Below are positions 54,924-63,531 of a DNA stretch of 64,000 nucleotides, in pieces. The stretch is taken from positions 310,001-374,000 of the forward strand of contig NZ_JAVIFV010000003.1 of the NCBI RefSeq assembly GCF_031157375.1, read 5' to 3'. The translations under genes were made by a program, and so were the position numbers. Numbering within the stretch: position 1 is the first letter of the stretch; the number at the start of each line of letters is the position of its first letter. Under the pieces are notes generated by a model. The model did not search any database, was not told where the DNA came from, and saw nothing but the letters and a program-made list of their open reading frames with translations. Source of the DNA: Sphingosinicella sp. LHD-64. Its GTDB lineage: Bacteria > Pseudomonadota > Alphaproteobacteria > Sphingomonadales > Sphingomonadaceae.

Positions 54924-55393
54924 GCTCCCTCCCGTCGCAACATTTCATTTTGAGTGAAGATACGTGTGATTTTGAGCATAATTGGAAAGCCGGATCAAGC
55001 GGGTTCGACACAAAAGTGAAAAATTGACGTATCTCAGGGAATTGGTTTGCGCAGGTGCCGCCATCCCAAGCATCACTTCATTGATTCTCATGTGATTTCG
55101 GTTGCTGGACAACGAATGGGCAAGACCCCGTCATGCCGCAGAGGCGGTCTCGCGATCGCGATCCTGCCCGTGGGCTCATCCGGATGCACGAACCCAGATT
55201 GGCTCGACCGTCGAAAGGCGGCCGCAGACTGTGCCCCGAATCACCCGATTGACCTGCGCGACAAACTCAAACAATGTGCAAAATCATATGAATCGTGCCT
55301 AAAGTCTATCTGCCAGGAAGGTTATCCTGTGGGGAGCGAGGACGGAGCGCGCAGGAGCCGAGCGATTCGCGCGGAGGAACAGGGAGAGTGGGA
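54924..55393. promoter_or_regulatory. Divergent control region between TBDR and DUF885 operons
   Basis: 470 bases with no credible gene. Next to the TBDR, ATTTTGAG occurs twice (54947 and 54969). AGATACGT at 54958 and its complement ACGTATCT at 55027 form a perfect eight-base inverted pair 61 bases apart, a possible looping operator. CATGTGATTT (55089) and, on the other strand, CATATGATTT (55281-55290) repeat the core seen at 37191-37200. The DUF885 ATG at 55394 has AGGGAGAG. Promoter -35/-10 boxes not resolved. Confidence 0.45.
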
Positions 55394-57091
55394 ATGGGGA
55401 AGCGGTCAGGATGGTTCGTCGCTCTGGCATTGGGTTGCACGGCGCTTGTTCCAGGCGCCGCCTTGGCCGAGGCGCCTACACAGGCATCGCAGCAGCCGGC
55501 CGGGCCGCCGAACGGGCCGGGCAGCTATGACGAGTTCGTCGCCCTGTTCACCGAATTCCATGTCTGGCGCACCGAGCGGCCGGCCGACGGCGTCGTCGAC
55601 TACAGTCCCGTGGCGGTCGAGCGGCGTCGGGAGCAGCTCAGGGCGTTTCAGGCGCGACTGCCGGGCTTCGCGGTGGCCGGGTGGGATCGGCACCGCCAGG
55701 TCGACTGGCTCGCGGTCCGCGCACAGATGGACCTCGAGGACTTCACCCTCAACGTCACCAAGCCCTGGGCGCGCGATCCCGGCATGTACATCGATGCGCT
55801 CCAGCGCCTCGCCTATACCGAACTGCCGCTCCAGGGCGCCGAGCTCGCCGCCTTTCGCGCGCGCCTCCAGCGCATCCCCGCCTCTCTCGACCAGGCCCGG
55901 ATCAATCTCGATTCGGTCGCCGGCGACTATGCCGATCTTGCCCTCCACAGCCTCTCGAACGGCGACGGCGTCGGCCACGGCATGCCCTATCGCGCGGTCG
56001 AGCCCGCCGGTCTGATCGGCTGGTTCGCCGATCTGCGCGGCCGGGCCGAGCGGCAGCAACCGGAGCTGGTTGCCGACATCCGGGCGGCCGAGCGGGCGAT
56101 CGGCGCGTTCCGCCAGTGGCTGACCGCCAGCCGACCGCGGATGACCGCGCAGGCGGGGGTCGGGCACGTGGCCTATGACTGGTTCCTGACCAACGTCCGG
56201 CTGATGCCCTATACCTCGGACGAGATCGTCGTGCTCGCCCGGCGCGAGCTCGATCGCCTCTGGGCCTTCTACACGACCGAGCGGCATCGCAACCGCAACC
56301 TGCCCGAGCTCCAGATCGCGCGCTCCGGCGAGGAATATGAGGCGCAGCTCGCCAGCACCGATGCGATGATCCGCCGCTGGCTGGTCGAGGAGGAGATCCT
56401 CACCGTCCCCGACTACATGCCGCGCACCTATCAGGAGATGGGCTTCAACGCGCCATGGATCGTCCGCCCGAACGGCCCGATGTTCTGGGAACAGGTCCAG
56501 TTCCGCGACGCCTCGCCCGACCATCTCCACGCGACCTTCCCCGGCCACCGCTTCGACGGCCACGCCGGACGCCGCGTCCAGCACCCGATCCGCGCCCATA
56601 TCTCGGACAGCGGACGCACCGAGGGCTGGGGCTTCTATCTGGAGGAATCCGCATTGCAGCTGGGCCTGTTCGACGAACGGCCGCGTACCCGCGAACTTAT
56701 CTACATCTTCGGCCTGTTCCGCGCCGCCCGCACGATCGGCGACGTTAGGATGCAGCGTAACGAGATGAACGTCGCGCAGGTGATGAACTTCTGGAAGGAA
56801 TGGACGCCCTATCTCGACGACAATGTCGCCCGGGTGGATGCCGGCATCTATCTGCGCCGGCCGCCGGGCTACGGCATGACCTACACGATCGGCATGATGC
56901 AGCTTCAGCAGCTGCTCATCGACCGCCGCCGCCAGCTCGGCGAAAGCTTCGTGCTCAGGGATTTCCACGACTATCTGATGAACACCGGGCGGCTGCCGGT
57001 CTCTCTGCTGCGCTACGACCTCACCGGCCATGACGACGAGATCAGCCGCTTCTGGGCCCACCAGCCGCTCTCGGCGCTCACCCGCGACTGA
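55394..57091 (+). CDS. DUF885 family exported protein, catalytic Glu absent (copy C)
   Basis: 565 residues from ATG 55394 (strong AGGGAGAG; the frame is open further upstream without a site). Signal peptide to about residue 26. At the position of the family motif HExxPGH it has H-A-T-F-P-G-H (H379-H385): histidines kept, glutamate replaced by alanine. The second block E-G-W-G-F-Y-L-E-E (E410) and the C-terminal F-H-D-Y-L-M-N-T-G block are intact. So the fold is family-like but the usual general base is missing, implying a pseudo-enzyme, a binding role or different chemistry. Heads the plus-strand operon with the aminotransferase and copy D. Confidence 0.88.
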   Translation: MGKRSGWFVALALGCTALVPGAALAEAPTQASQQPAGPPNGPGSYDEFVALFTEFHVWRTERPADGVVDYSPVAVERRREQLRAFQARLPGFAVAGWDRHRQVDWLAVRAQMDLEDFTLNVTKPWARDPGMYIDALQRLAYTELPLQGAELAAFRARLQRIPASLDQARINLDSVAGDYADLALHSLSNGDGVGHGMPYRAVEPAGLIGWFADLRGRAERQQPELVADIRAAERAIGAFRQWLTASRPRMTAQAGVGHVAYDWFLTNVRLMPYTSDEIVVLARRELDRLWAFYTTERHRNRNLPELQIARSGEEYEAQLASTDAMIRRWLVEEEILTVPDYMPRTYQEMGFNAPWIVRPNGPMFWEQVQFRDASPDHLHATFPGHRFDGHAGRRVQHPIRAHISDSGRTEGWGFYLEESALQLGLFDERPRTRELIYIFGLFRAARTIGDVRMQRNEMNVAQVMNFWKEWTPYLDDNVARVDAGIYLRRPPGYGMTYTIGMMQLQQLLIDRRRQLGESFVLRDFHDYLMNTGRLPVSLLRYDLTGHDDEISRFWAHQPLSALTRD

Positions 57092-57114
57092 CCGATCTTT
57101 CGGAGATGCAACCT

Positions 57115-58284
57115 ATGAAATGGCCTGCACAGCGGCTGAAGGACAGCTCGAAGAAGAGCTTCGGCATGTACGAGCAGGCGCTGGCCCTGGAATCACAGGG
57201 CCTCGACCTCATCCATCTCGAGTTCGGCCGTCCGCACGCCGATACGCCCCGACACATCAAGGAGGCGACGAAAGCGGCGCTCGACGCCGGCATCGTCCAC
57301 TATGGCGACTTCCGCGGCACCCGCGGCTTTCGCGAGGCGCTGGCCGGGAAGCTCCGCGACTTCAACCGGCTCGACTACGGCATCGACGAGATCCTCGTCA
57401 CCAACGGCCTCACCCACGCCTCGTTCGCCGCATTCATGGCGGCGATCGATCCCGGCGACGAGGTGATCCTGCTCGATCCCTATTATCCCCAGCATGTCGG
57501 CAAGATCGAGCTCGCGGGCGGCCGCGCCGTCACCGCGCCGCTCGACGCGGAAAACAATTTCGCCATCTCGAAGGCGGCGATCGCGGCGAAGATCACGCCG
57601 CGGAGCCGCATGATCGTGCTGGTCAACCCCGCCAACCCGACCGGGCGGGTCTATGCGCGCGAGGAGCTCCAGCACATCGCGGACCTCGCCATCGCGCACG
57701 ACCTCCTCGTCCTGTCGGACGAGGTCTACGAATATATCACCTACGACAAGGCGAAGCATGTCAGCATCGCCAGCCTGCCGGGGATGCGCGAGCGGACGAT
57801 CACCTGCTTCGCCTTCACCAAGGCCTATTCGATGGACGGCTGGCGGGTCGGCTACCTCGCTGCGGACGCGACGCTCATCCCGGCGATCCTGCGCATCGTC
57901 ATGACCGACGTCACCCATGTGAACGTCTTCGCCCAGGAAGGCGCGCTGGCGGCGGTCACCGGACCGCAGGAGCCGATGCAGGCGATGGTCGATGCGGACC
58001 GGCGCAAGCGCGACGTCGTCGTGCGCGCATTGAACCAGATGCCGGGCGTCACCTGCCGCGCGCCCGAGGGATCGATCTACGCCTTCCCCGACATACGCGG
58101 CACCGGCCGCAGCTCGGCGGACCTCGCCACGGCGATTCTGACCGAGGCCCATGTCGTCACCGAGGCCGGGTCGTTCTATGGACCCGGGGGCGAAGGGCAT
58201 CTGCGCATCTGCTTCGGCTCGGAATCCGAGGCGCGGGTGACCGAGGCGATGGAACGGCTCGGCCGATTCTTCAATCGTCTCTAG
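57115..58284 (+). CDS. Class I/II PLP-dependent aminotransferase (aspartate/aromatic type)
   Basis: 389 residues from ATG 57115, where GGAG is ten bases upstream; an ATG at 57106 is too close to it. Fold-type I motifs: H-Y-G-D-F-R-G-T-R-G-F-R-E-A-L near residue 64, N-P-A-N-P-T-G-R-V near residue 175, D-E-V-Y-E-Y-I, and the PLP lysine in A-F-T-K-A-Y-S-M-D-G-W-R-V-G-Y near residue 235. It converts an amino acid to its 2-oxo acid; in this context phenylalanine, tyrosine or tryptophan feeding IorAB is likely. Cytosolic, between two exported DUF885 genes. Confidence 0.92.
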   Translation: MKWPAQRLKDSSKKSFGMYEQALALESQGLDLIHLEFGRPHADTPRHIKEATKAALDAGIVHYGDFRGTRGFREALAGKLRDFNRLDYGIDEILVTNGLTHASFAAFMAAIDPGDEVILLDPYYPQHVGKIELAGGRAVTAPLDAENNFAISKAAIAAKITPRSRMIVLVNPANPTGRVYAREELQHIADLAIAHDLLVLSDEVYEYITYDKAKHVSIASLPGMRERTITCFAFTKAYSMDGWRVGYLAADATLIPAILRIVMTDVTHVNVFAQEGALAAVTGPQEPMQAMVDADRRKRDVVVRALNQMPGVTCRAPEGSIYAFPDIRGTGRSSADLATAILTEAHVVTEAGSFYGPGGEGHLRICFGSESEARVTEAMERLGRFFNRL

Positions 58285-58313
58285 AACACCAAGCGGCAGC
58301 AGGAGGGGTGAAC

Positions 58314-60029
58314 ATGATCGGCAAGGCTCGGCTTCCCGCGGCGATGCTCGCGCTGTTGTTCCCGGTGAACGGCATTCCGCTCCAGGCGGCGCAGCCTCCC
58401 GCAGCGACACCCGCGACGAACCAGCCGGTGCCGGCGGGCCATCAGGCGCTCGTCTCGCTCTACCGGGAGTTCCGCGCCTTCGTGCCGCCGGCGATGCGCG
58501 ATGGCGTTCCTGACTATTCTCCGGCGGCGATGGCGGCCCAATATACCGGGCTGCAGCGCTTCATGACGCGGCTGCGCGCGATCGACGACAGCGCCTGGCC
58601 GGTCCCCGACCGGGTCGATTACATGCTGGTTCTCGCCGAGATGCGCGGGCTGGAATTCCAGCACCGGGTCGTCCAGCCGTGGCGGCGGGACCCGGCCTTC
58701 TACAGCACCACCAATCTCGGCTTCGGGCCCAAGATGCACGGCGCGTTCAACATCCCGGCACTGCCCATCCGCGCCGATCAGGTGGCGCCGCTCGCCGTGC
58801 GGCTGAACGCGGTGCCCGAGGCGCTGCGCCAGGCCCGCGCCAACCTCACCGATCCGCGCGGCGATCTCGCGCGCCTCGCGATCCAGCAGAAGCGGATCGA
58901 GGTCAACGTCTTCACCCGGCTCGCCGAGGATGCGCGCACGCATCATCCCGAGCTCGTCGCACCGGCGCTCAGGGCCCGCGATGCGGCGGCTGCCTTCCTC
59001 GCCTGGCTGGAAGGCATCGAGGCGTCGCTTCCCGCCCATGCCGGCGTCGGGCGCGAGAATTACGACTGGTATCTGCGTCACGTCCTGCTGCTCCCCTATA
59101 CCTCGCGCGAGATCGAGACGATCGGCGAGCGCGAATATCAGCGCATGATCGCGTTCCTGCGCATCGAGGAGCACCGCAACCGCGGCCTGCCCGAGCTGCC
59201 GATGGTGCGCACCCGCACCGAATTCGACGCCAAGCGCGCGCGGGAGGACGACAGCCTGCTCGCGTTCCTGCGCGACGGCGAATGGGTGACGATCCCCGAC
59301 TATGTCCGGCACGATCCCGAGGAAGGGCCCTACATCCTGCCGGCGGAGCGCGATCCGAGCCGCCCCGGCCTGTTCGAGAATCCCGAGGGCGTCCATTTCT
59401 TCTTCCAGACCGAGTTCCGCGACGGCCTGCCACTGCGCGCCCACAACCTGCCCGGCCACGCCTTCGACCAGCTCCAGGCGGAGCGCGACGCCCGGCCGAT
59501 CCGCGGCCAGCGCCGCCTGTTCTTCGTCGACGGGCTGCGCAACGAAGGCTGGGCCTTCTATCTCGAGGAGATGATCCTGCAGGCAGGCTTGCTCGAGGAT
59601 CGCCCGCGCACGCGCGAGATCGACTATATCCTCGGCGCCAAGCGCGCGGCGCGAGTGCTCCCGGAGCTGCGCATGCAGGCGAACGAATGGACCTGGGCCG
59701 AGGCCAATGCCTCGCTGGTCCGCCGCACGCCACGCTGGATGCATCCCGGCGACGCGATCGCGCAGTTCGACATCGAGCTCTACCTGCGCCAGCCCGGCTA
59801 CGGGATCGGCTATTATATCGGCAAGGTGGAGCTGGAGCGGCTGCTCGCCGAGCGCTCGATGCAGCTCGGCGACGGGTTCGACATCCGCGCCTTTCACGAC
59901 CAGTTCCGCGCGGCGGGCGCCCTCCCGATCTCGCTCATCCGCTGGGAGATGACGGGCCGGGACGACGAGATTCGGGCGATGCGGGACGGATTTCGGAACG
60001 CCGGCACAACAGCAGCAAGCGGGGATTGA
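58314..60029 (+). CDS. DUF885 family exported protein, catalytic His-Glu absent (copy D)
   Basis: 571 residues, AGGAGGGG ahead of the ATG, signal peptide to about residue 25. The position of HExxPGH reads A-H-N-L-P-G-H (residues 376-382), so both first His and Glu are changed, while P-G-H is kept. The block N-E-G-W-A-F-Y-L-E-E (E411) and the C-terminal F-H-D-Q-F-R-A-A-G remain. It is clearly a paralogue of copy C in the same operon; both end in the T-G-H/R-D-D-E-I segment. Convergent with the DJ-1 gene seven bases away. Confidence 0.87.
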   Translation: MIGKARLPAAMLALLFPVNGIPLQAAQPPAATPATNQPVPAGHQALVSLYREFRAFVPPAMRDGVPDYSPAAMAAQYTGLQRFMTRLRAIDDSAWPVPDRVDYMLVLAEMRGLEFQHRVVQPWRRDPAFYSTTNLGFGPKMHGAFNIPALPIRADQVAPLAVRLNAVPEALRQARANLTDPRGDLARLAIQQKRIEVNVFTRLAEDARTHHPELVAPALRARDAAAAFLAWLEGIEASLPAHAGVGRENYDWYLRHVLLLPYTSREIETIGEREYQRMIAFLRIEEHRNRGLPELPMVRTRTEFDAKRAREDDSLLAFLRDGEWVTIPDYVRHDPEEGPYILPAERDPSRPGLFENPEGVHFFFQTEFRDGLPLRAHNLPGHAFDQLQAERDARPIRGQRRLFFVDGLRNEGWAFYLEEMILQAGLLEDRPRTREIDYILGAKRAARVLPELRMQANEWTWAEANASLVRRTPRWMHPGDAIAQFDIELYLRQPGYGIGYYIGKVELERLLAERSMQLGDGFDIRAFHDQFRAAGALPISLIRWEMTGRDDEIRAMRDGFRNAGTTAASGD

Positions 60030-60036
60030 GGTCCGG

Positions 60037-60852
60037 CTAGGCCCTCGGCCAGGTGCCCAGCCTGTGCCCGGCGCGGATCGCCGCGTCGCGGGCGCCGGCA
60101 TCCATGCCCTGCCGCGCCGAACGCGTCGCCGCCGTGCGCTCCGGACCCGCTTCGGCCGGGGTGCCGTTGCGGAAGGGCGGCGCGGGCGCATATTCGAGGA
60201 TGAGCTGGACGCGCCGGGCGGCCTCCTCGTCCTTGAGCTGCGCCGCCAGCGTGAGGCCGAAATCGATGCCGGCGGTGACGCCGCCGCCGGTCGCACGGTT
60301 GCGATCGATCACTACCCGGCGGTCGACGTGACGGGCGCCCAGGATCGGCAACAGATCGGTGGTCGCCCAGTGCGACGTCGCGTCATAGCCGTTGAGGAGG
60401 CCCGCCGCGCCCAGCAGCAGGCTGCCGGTGCACACGCTGGTCACCCAGCGCGCGCGTTCGCCGCGGTCGGCGAGGAAGGCCAGGACCTCGGGATCGTCCA
60501 TGCAGGCGGTGGTGCCCATGACGCCGCCCGGCACGCAGATCACGTCGAGATCGCGCGGGCATTCGGCGAAGCTCTGCGTCGCCGCCATCGGCACGCCGAC
60601 GTCGGTCGGCACCGGCCCCTTGTCCTTCCACACCAGCTGGACGTCGCAGCGCAGCACCTTGAAGACGGTCATCGGCCCGACGAGGTCGAGCGCGACCATG
60701 TTCGGATAGATGAGGAACGCGACCTTGGGCGCGTCCGCAGGCAGCGGCGGATGACGGTGCGGGGACGACTGGGCCGCGGCCGGCAATGACGCCCCCGCAG
60801 CGAGCGCGGCGCCCGCTCCCAGCAGCGCGCGACGATCGATGGAATCCGTCAT
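60037..60852 (-). CDS. DJ-1/PfpI family protein with signal peptide (isonitrile-hydratase-like)
   Basis: 271 residues. N terminus D-R-R-A-L-L-G-A-G-A-A-L is a probable twin-arginine signal; mature DJ-1 domain has K-V-A-F-L-I-Y-P-N-M, the nucleophile elbow S-V-C-T-G-S-L-L-L with Cys near residue 137, and S-H-W-A-T-T-D-L-L. The last pair is typical of isonitrile hydratase (InhA) and GlxA-related proteins. Export would be unusual for this enzyme. It may act on a nitrogenous compound of the pathway; substrate unknown. Confidence 0.85.
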   Translation of the reverse strand: MTDSIDRRALLGAGAALAAGASLPAAAQSSPHRHPPLPADAPKVAFLIYPNMVALDLVGPMTVFKVLRCDVQLVWKDKGPVPTDVGVPMAATQSFAECPRDLDVICVPGGVMGTTACMDDPEVLAFLADRGERARWVTSVCTGSLLLGAAGLLNGYDATSHWATTDLLPILGARHVDRRVVIDRNRATGGGVTAGIDFGLTLAAQLKDEEAARRVQLILEYAPAPPFRNGTPAEAGPERTAATRSARQGMDAGARDAAIRAGHRLGTWPRA

Positions 60853-60969
60853 CTCAATCTCCCTGAAAGGTCTGGCGGCCCATCCGGATTCGTGCGTCGC
60901 CCGGCAAGCCCCGCCCGCCGGATTGGCCGAAACAGTCAGCGCTTCGTCCGATCGAAGCAGCCGGTGGGA

Positions 60970-61986
60970 TCAACCGGGCTCACCGTCCTCGCCTGCGCTG
61001 CGTCGATAGTCGCCAGGCGTGGTGCCCATCATCTTCCTGAAGGCATGGGTCAGATGCTCGCCGCTCGAATAGCCGGCGCGGCGCGCGATCGTCTCGATCG
61101 GCAGGGTCGATCCGGTCAGCCAGCGACGGGCCGCCTCAAGCCGTGCGGCGACGATGAAGCGCTGCGGCGACATGCCGATCTCGCGCGTGAAGGACCGCGA
61201 GAAGTTGCGCTCGCTCATGGCGAATCGACTGGCCACCGCCGCCACGGTCGGCCGCCGGTCGAGGCTCGCGAGAATCCATTCCGCCGCCTTCTGCACGCGT
61301 GGCGACACCGCCGTCTGGGCGCGTAGCTCCGCACTGACCTGCGGCTGGTCGCCCGGTCGCATGTGCGGCAGCACCATGACGCGGGCAACCGTCAGCGCGA
61401 GAGATTTGCCGTGGTCCTCCTCGATCATGCTGAGCGCGAGATCGATGCTGGCGATCGACCCCGCCGCCGTCAGGCAGTGGCCGTCGCGCACGAACAACGC
61501 GCCCGGTTCGACCCGGGCGGCCGGCACCTCCTCGGCCAGCACGTCCGCGATGCGCCAATGCGCCGCGCAACGGCGGCCGTCGAGAAGGCCGGCCTTGCCG
61601 AGGAGAAAGGCGCCGCTGCCGAACGAAGCGACCCGCTTCGCGAGCGGCACGGCGGCGCGGAGCCAGCGGAGGATCGATGTGTCCGTGGCCAGCTCGCGCA
61701 TGTGAAGGCCGCCGATCATCGCGATGGTGTCAAAGTCTATAGCAGCCGGCTCGGGGAACGCCTCTGTGACGAGCGCGACGCCGCAGTTGGTCCTTATCGT
61801 GCCGCCGGCGGGAGAATAGGTCCGGATCTCATAGGGCGGAGGTCCGCCTTCGAGGCCGCGCTGACGGATGAACTCGCGGTTGGCATAGCCGAACGCCTCG
61901 GCCGGTCCGGCGAGGTTGAGCAGCACCGCATCGTCGAACGCGACCATCGCGATCCGCCGTGTCGCTTGCGGGCCCAACGTGGTCAC
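60970..61986 (-). CDS. GlxA-type AraC family transcriptional regulator
   Basis: 338 residues. N-terminal DJ-1-like sensor (residues 1-200), C-terminal AraC double helix-turn-helix with A-S-R-F-A-M-S-E-R-N-F-S-R-S-F and I-A-R-R-A-G-Y-S-S-G-E-H-L-T-H-A-F near residues 255-320. In the sensor the usual nucleophile-elbow Cys (V-C-T-G) is replaced: it reads S-F-G-S-G-A-F-L-L, so ligand sensing is not by cysteine chemistry. The start is GTG at 61986. Divergent from the MFS gene, with a perfect palindrome between them, so it probably controls that pair. Confidence 0.9.
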   Translation of the reverse strand: MTTLGPQATRRIAMVAFDDAVLLNLAGPAEAFGYANREFIRQRGLEGGPPPYEIRTYSPAGGTIRTNCGVALVTEAFPEPAAIDFDTIAMIGGLHMRELATDTSILRWLRAAVPLAKRVASFGSGAFLLGKAGLLDGRRCAAHWRIADVLAEEVPAARVEPGALFVRDGHCLTAAGSIASIDLALSMIEEDHGKSLALTVARVMVLPHMRPGDQPQVSAELRAQTAVSPRVQKAAEWILASLDRRPTVAAVASRFAMSERNFSRSFTREIGMSPQRFIVAARLEAARRWLTGSTLPIETIARRAGYSSGEHLTHAFRKMMGTTPGDYRRSAGEDGEPG

Positions 61987-62052
61987 GCGCCGGTCCTTTT
62001 CATCCGCCCAATCTGCGCGGTGACCGGAAGGAGCGCAATCTCGTCCGTTAAA

Positions 62053-62071
62053 ATCGGCCAGCTTGGCCGAT
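62053..62071. promoter_or_regulatory. Palindromic operator candidate between GlxA regulator and MFS genes
   Basis: ATCGGCCA-GCT-TGGCCGAT, eight-base arms, lies about 67 bases from the regulator start. A second palindrome CGGAC-AATG-GTCCG follows at 62077-62090. One of these is a likely binding site for the GlxA-type regulator or another repressor. Confidence 0.45.
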
Positions 62072-62196
62072 CCGCACGGACAATGGTCCGATCCGTGCAG
62101 CCCCGCCGCGTCGACAGCGGCGCACCCGCCGCCCTAGCTTGGCGCGTCACTTCGGAGCGTCGCGCCATCGTCAGCATTTCCGCCTCGACCCGCCCT

Positions 62197-63531
62197 GTGC
62201 TGCCTGAGCCTATCGCCCAGGGACCCTGGAATGCAGTCCGGCCCGGCCAGCGCGGCTGGCTTGTGGTCGTGCTCACCCTGCTGCTGATCCTCTCCTTTCT
62301 CGACCGCAACATCCTGAAGCTGCTCGTCGATCCGCTGCGCCGGGATCTCGGCATCACCGACCTGCAGGTGAGCCTGCTCGTCGGCCTCTCCTTCTCGATC
62401 CTCTACTCGCTGTCGTGCATCCCGTTCGGCCACGCCGCCGACCGGCATTCGCGCCGGTCGCTGATCGGCGGCGCCGTCTTCCTGTGGTCCTGCATGTCGA
62501 TGTGCTGCGGGCTCGCCGGCAATTACTGGCAATTGTTCGCGGCCCGCGCCGGACTCGGCATCGGCGAGGCGGCGCTGCAGCCCAATGCCGTCTCGCTCAT
62601 CCGTGACAGCTTTCCGCCGGACGGGCGGGCGCGGGCGTTCAGCATCTTCGGGATCGGCCCGCTCGTCGGCAGCGCCTTCGCCATGCTGATCGGCGGTGCG
62701 CTGTTCGCCGCCGCCGAAGCGGGCGCGTTCGATGCCGTCCCGCTGCTCGGCGGCTTGCGCCCGTGGCAGATCGCACTCGTCATTCCGGGCATGGCCGGAA
62801 TCGTCCTCGCGCTGCTCGCCTTCACCCTGCGCGAGCCGCCGCGACCGCCCCGAGGAGGGGCGAGCGGGCCGACGTTCCGCGACCTGTTCGCGCATATGGG
62901 CCGGCGACGGCGCTTCTATCTGTTGCTGTTTGCCGGCCCGACCTTGTGGTCGCTCGCCAATAGCGGCTGGAGCGCATGGATGGCGGCGGGGATCGGCCGC
63001 ACCTGGGGCCTCAGCCCCGGCGAGATCGGCGCGACCGCCGGCCTGATCGGCCTCGTCTGCACGCCGATCGGCCTGATCAGCCTGGGATTCCTGATCGACC
63101 GGCTGACCCGGCGCGGCAACCGCGACGCGATCTTCCACGTCACCTTCGCCGTGCAGGCGCTGCACATGCTGCCGGCGATGGCGATTTTCCTCGCGCCTTC
63201 GGTCGAGGCGATGTGGATCGCCTATGCGGCGGCGGCGCTGATCGCGAGCACGGTGCAGATCCTGGGCTCGGCCGTGCTGACCGAGATCACGCCCAGCCAC
63301 CTCGTCGGCAAGGCCGCCGCGCTCTACAACATGGTCCAGAACTTCCTCGGTCTCGCGATCGGCCCGACCATCTTCGCGCTGACCGCCACCGGGTTCAGCG
63401 GCGAGCGCGCGATCGTGGCCGCGATGATGCTCTGCTACGCCCTGTTCATCGCGCTCGCATCCGGGGTGATCGCCTTGCTGATGCACGAACGGCGGCGCCT
63501 CCGGGACACAGAAGGACATGTCGATGGCTGA
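62197..63531 (+). CDS. MFS transporter
   Basis: 444 residues from GTG 62197, which leaves about 20 residues before the first helix; an ATG at 62083 would give 482 residues but lies inside a palindrome. Twelve transmembrane helices. Motif F-L-D-R-N-I-L in helix 1, the loop 2-3 motif G-H-A-A-D-R-H-S-R-R, and R-A-G-L-G-I-G-E-A-A in helix 4 resemble the spinster-like/ACS branch for organic anions. It is followed by the deacylase gene with an eight-base overlap, so the transporter probably imports or exports the deacylase's substrate or product. Confidence 0.88.
   Translation: MLPEPIAQGPWNAVRPGQRGWLVVVLTLLLILSFLDRNILKLLVDPLRRDLGITDLQVSLLVGLSFSILYSLSCIPFGHAADRHSRRSLIGGAVFLWSCMSMCCGLAGNYWQLFAARAGLGIGEAALQPNAVSLIRDSFPPDGRARAFSIFGIGPLVGSAFAMLIGGALFAAAEAGAFDAVPLLGGLRPWQIALVIPGMAGIVLALLAFTLREPPRPPRGGASGPTFRDLFAHMGRRRRFYLLLFAGPTLWSLANSGWSAWMAAGIGRTWGLSPGEIGATAGLIGLVCTPIGLISLGFLIDRLTRRGNRDAIFHVTFAVQALHMLPAMAIFLAPSVEAMWIAYAAAALIASTVQILGSAVLTEITPSHLVGKAAALYNMVQNFLGLAIGPTIFALTATGFSGERAIVAAMMLCYALFIALASGVIALLMHERRRLRDTEGHVDG

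Noticed and set aside
55047-55393. A Cys-containing short frame in the TBDR/DUF885 control region, considered as a peptide precursor
   Set aside because: It continues out of frame into the DUF885 gene, has no ribosome binding site and no leader/core pattern.
58281-60296. A 671-residue minus-strand frame across DUF885 copy D
   Set aside because: Shadow of a signal-peptide-bearing plus-strand gene with a good ribosome binding site.
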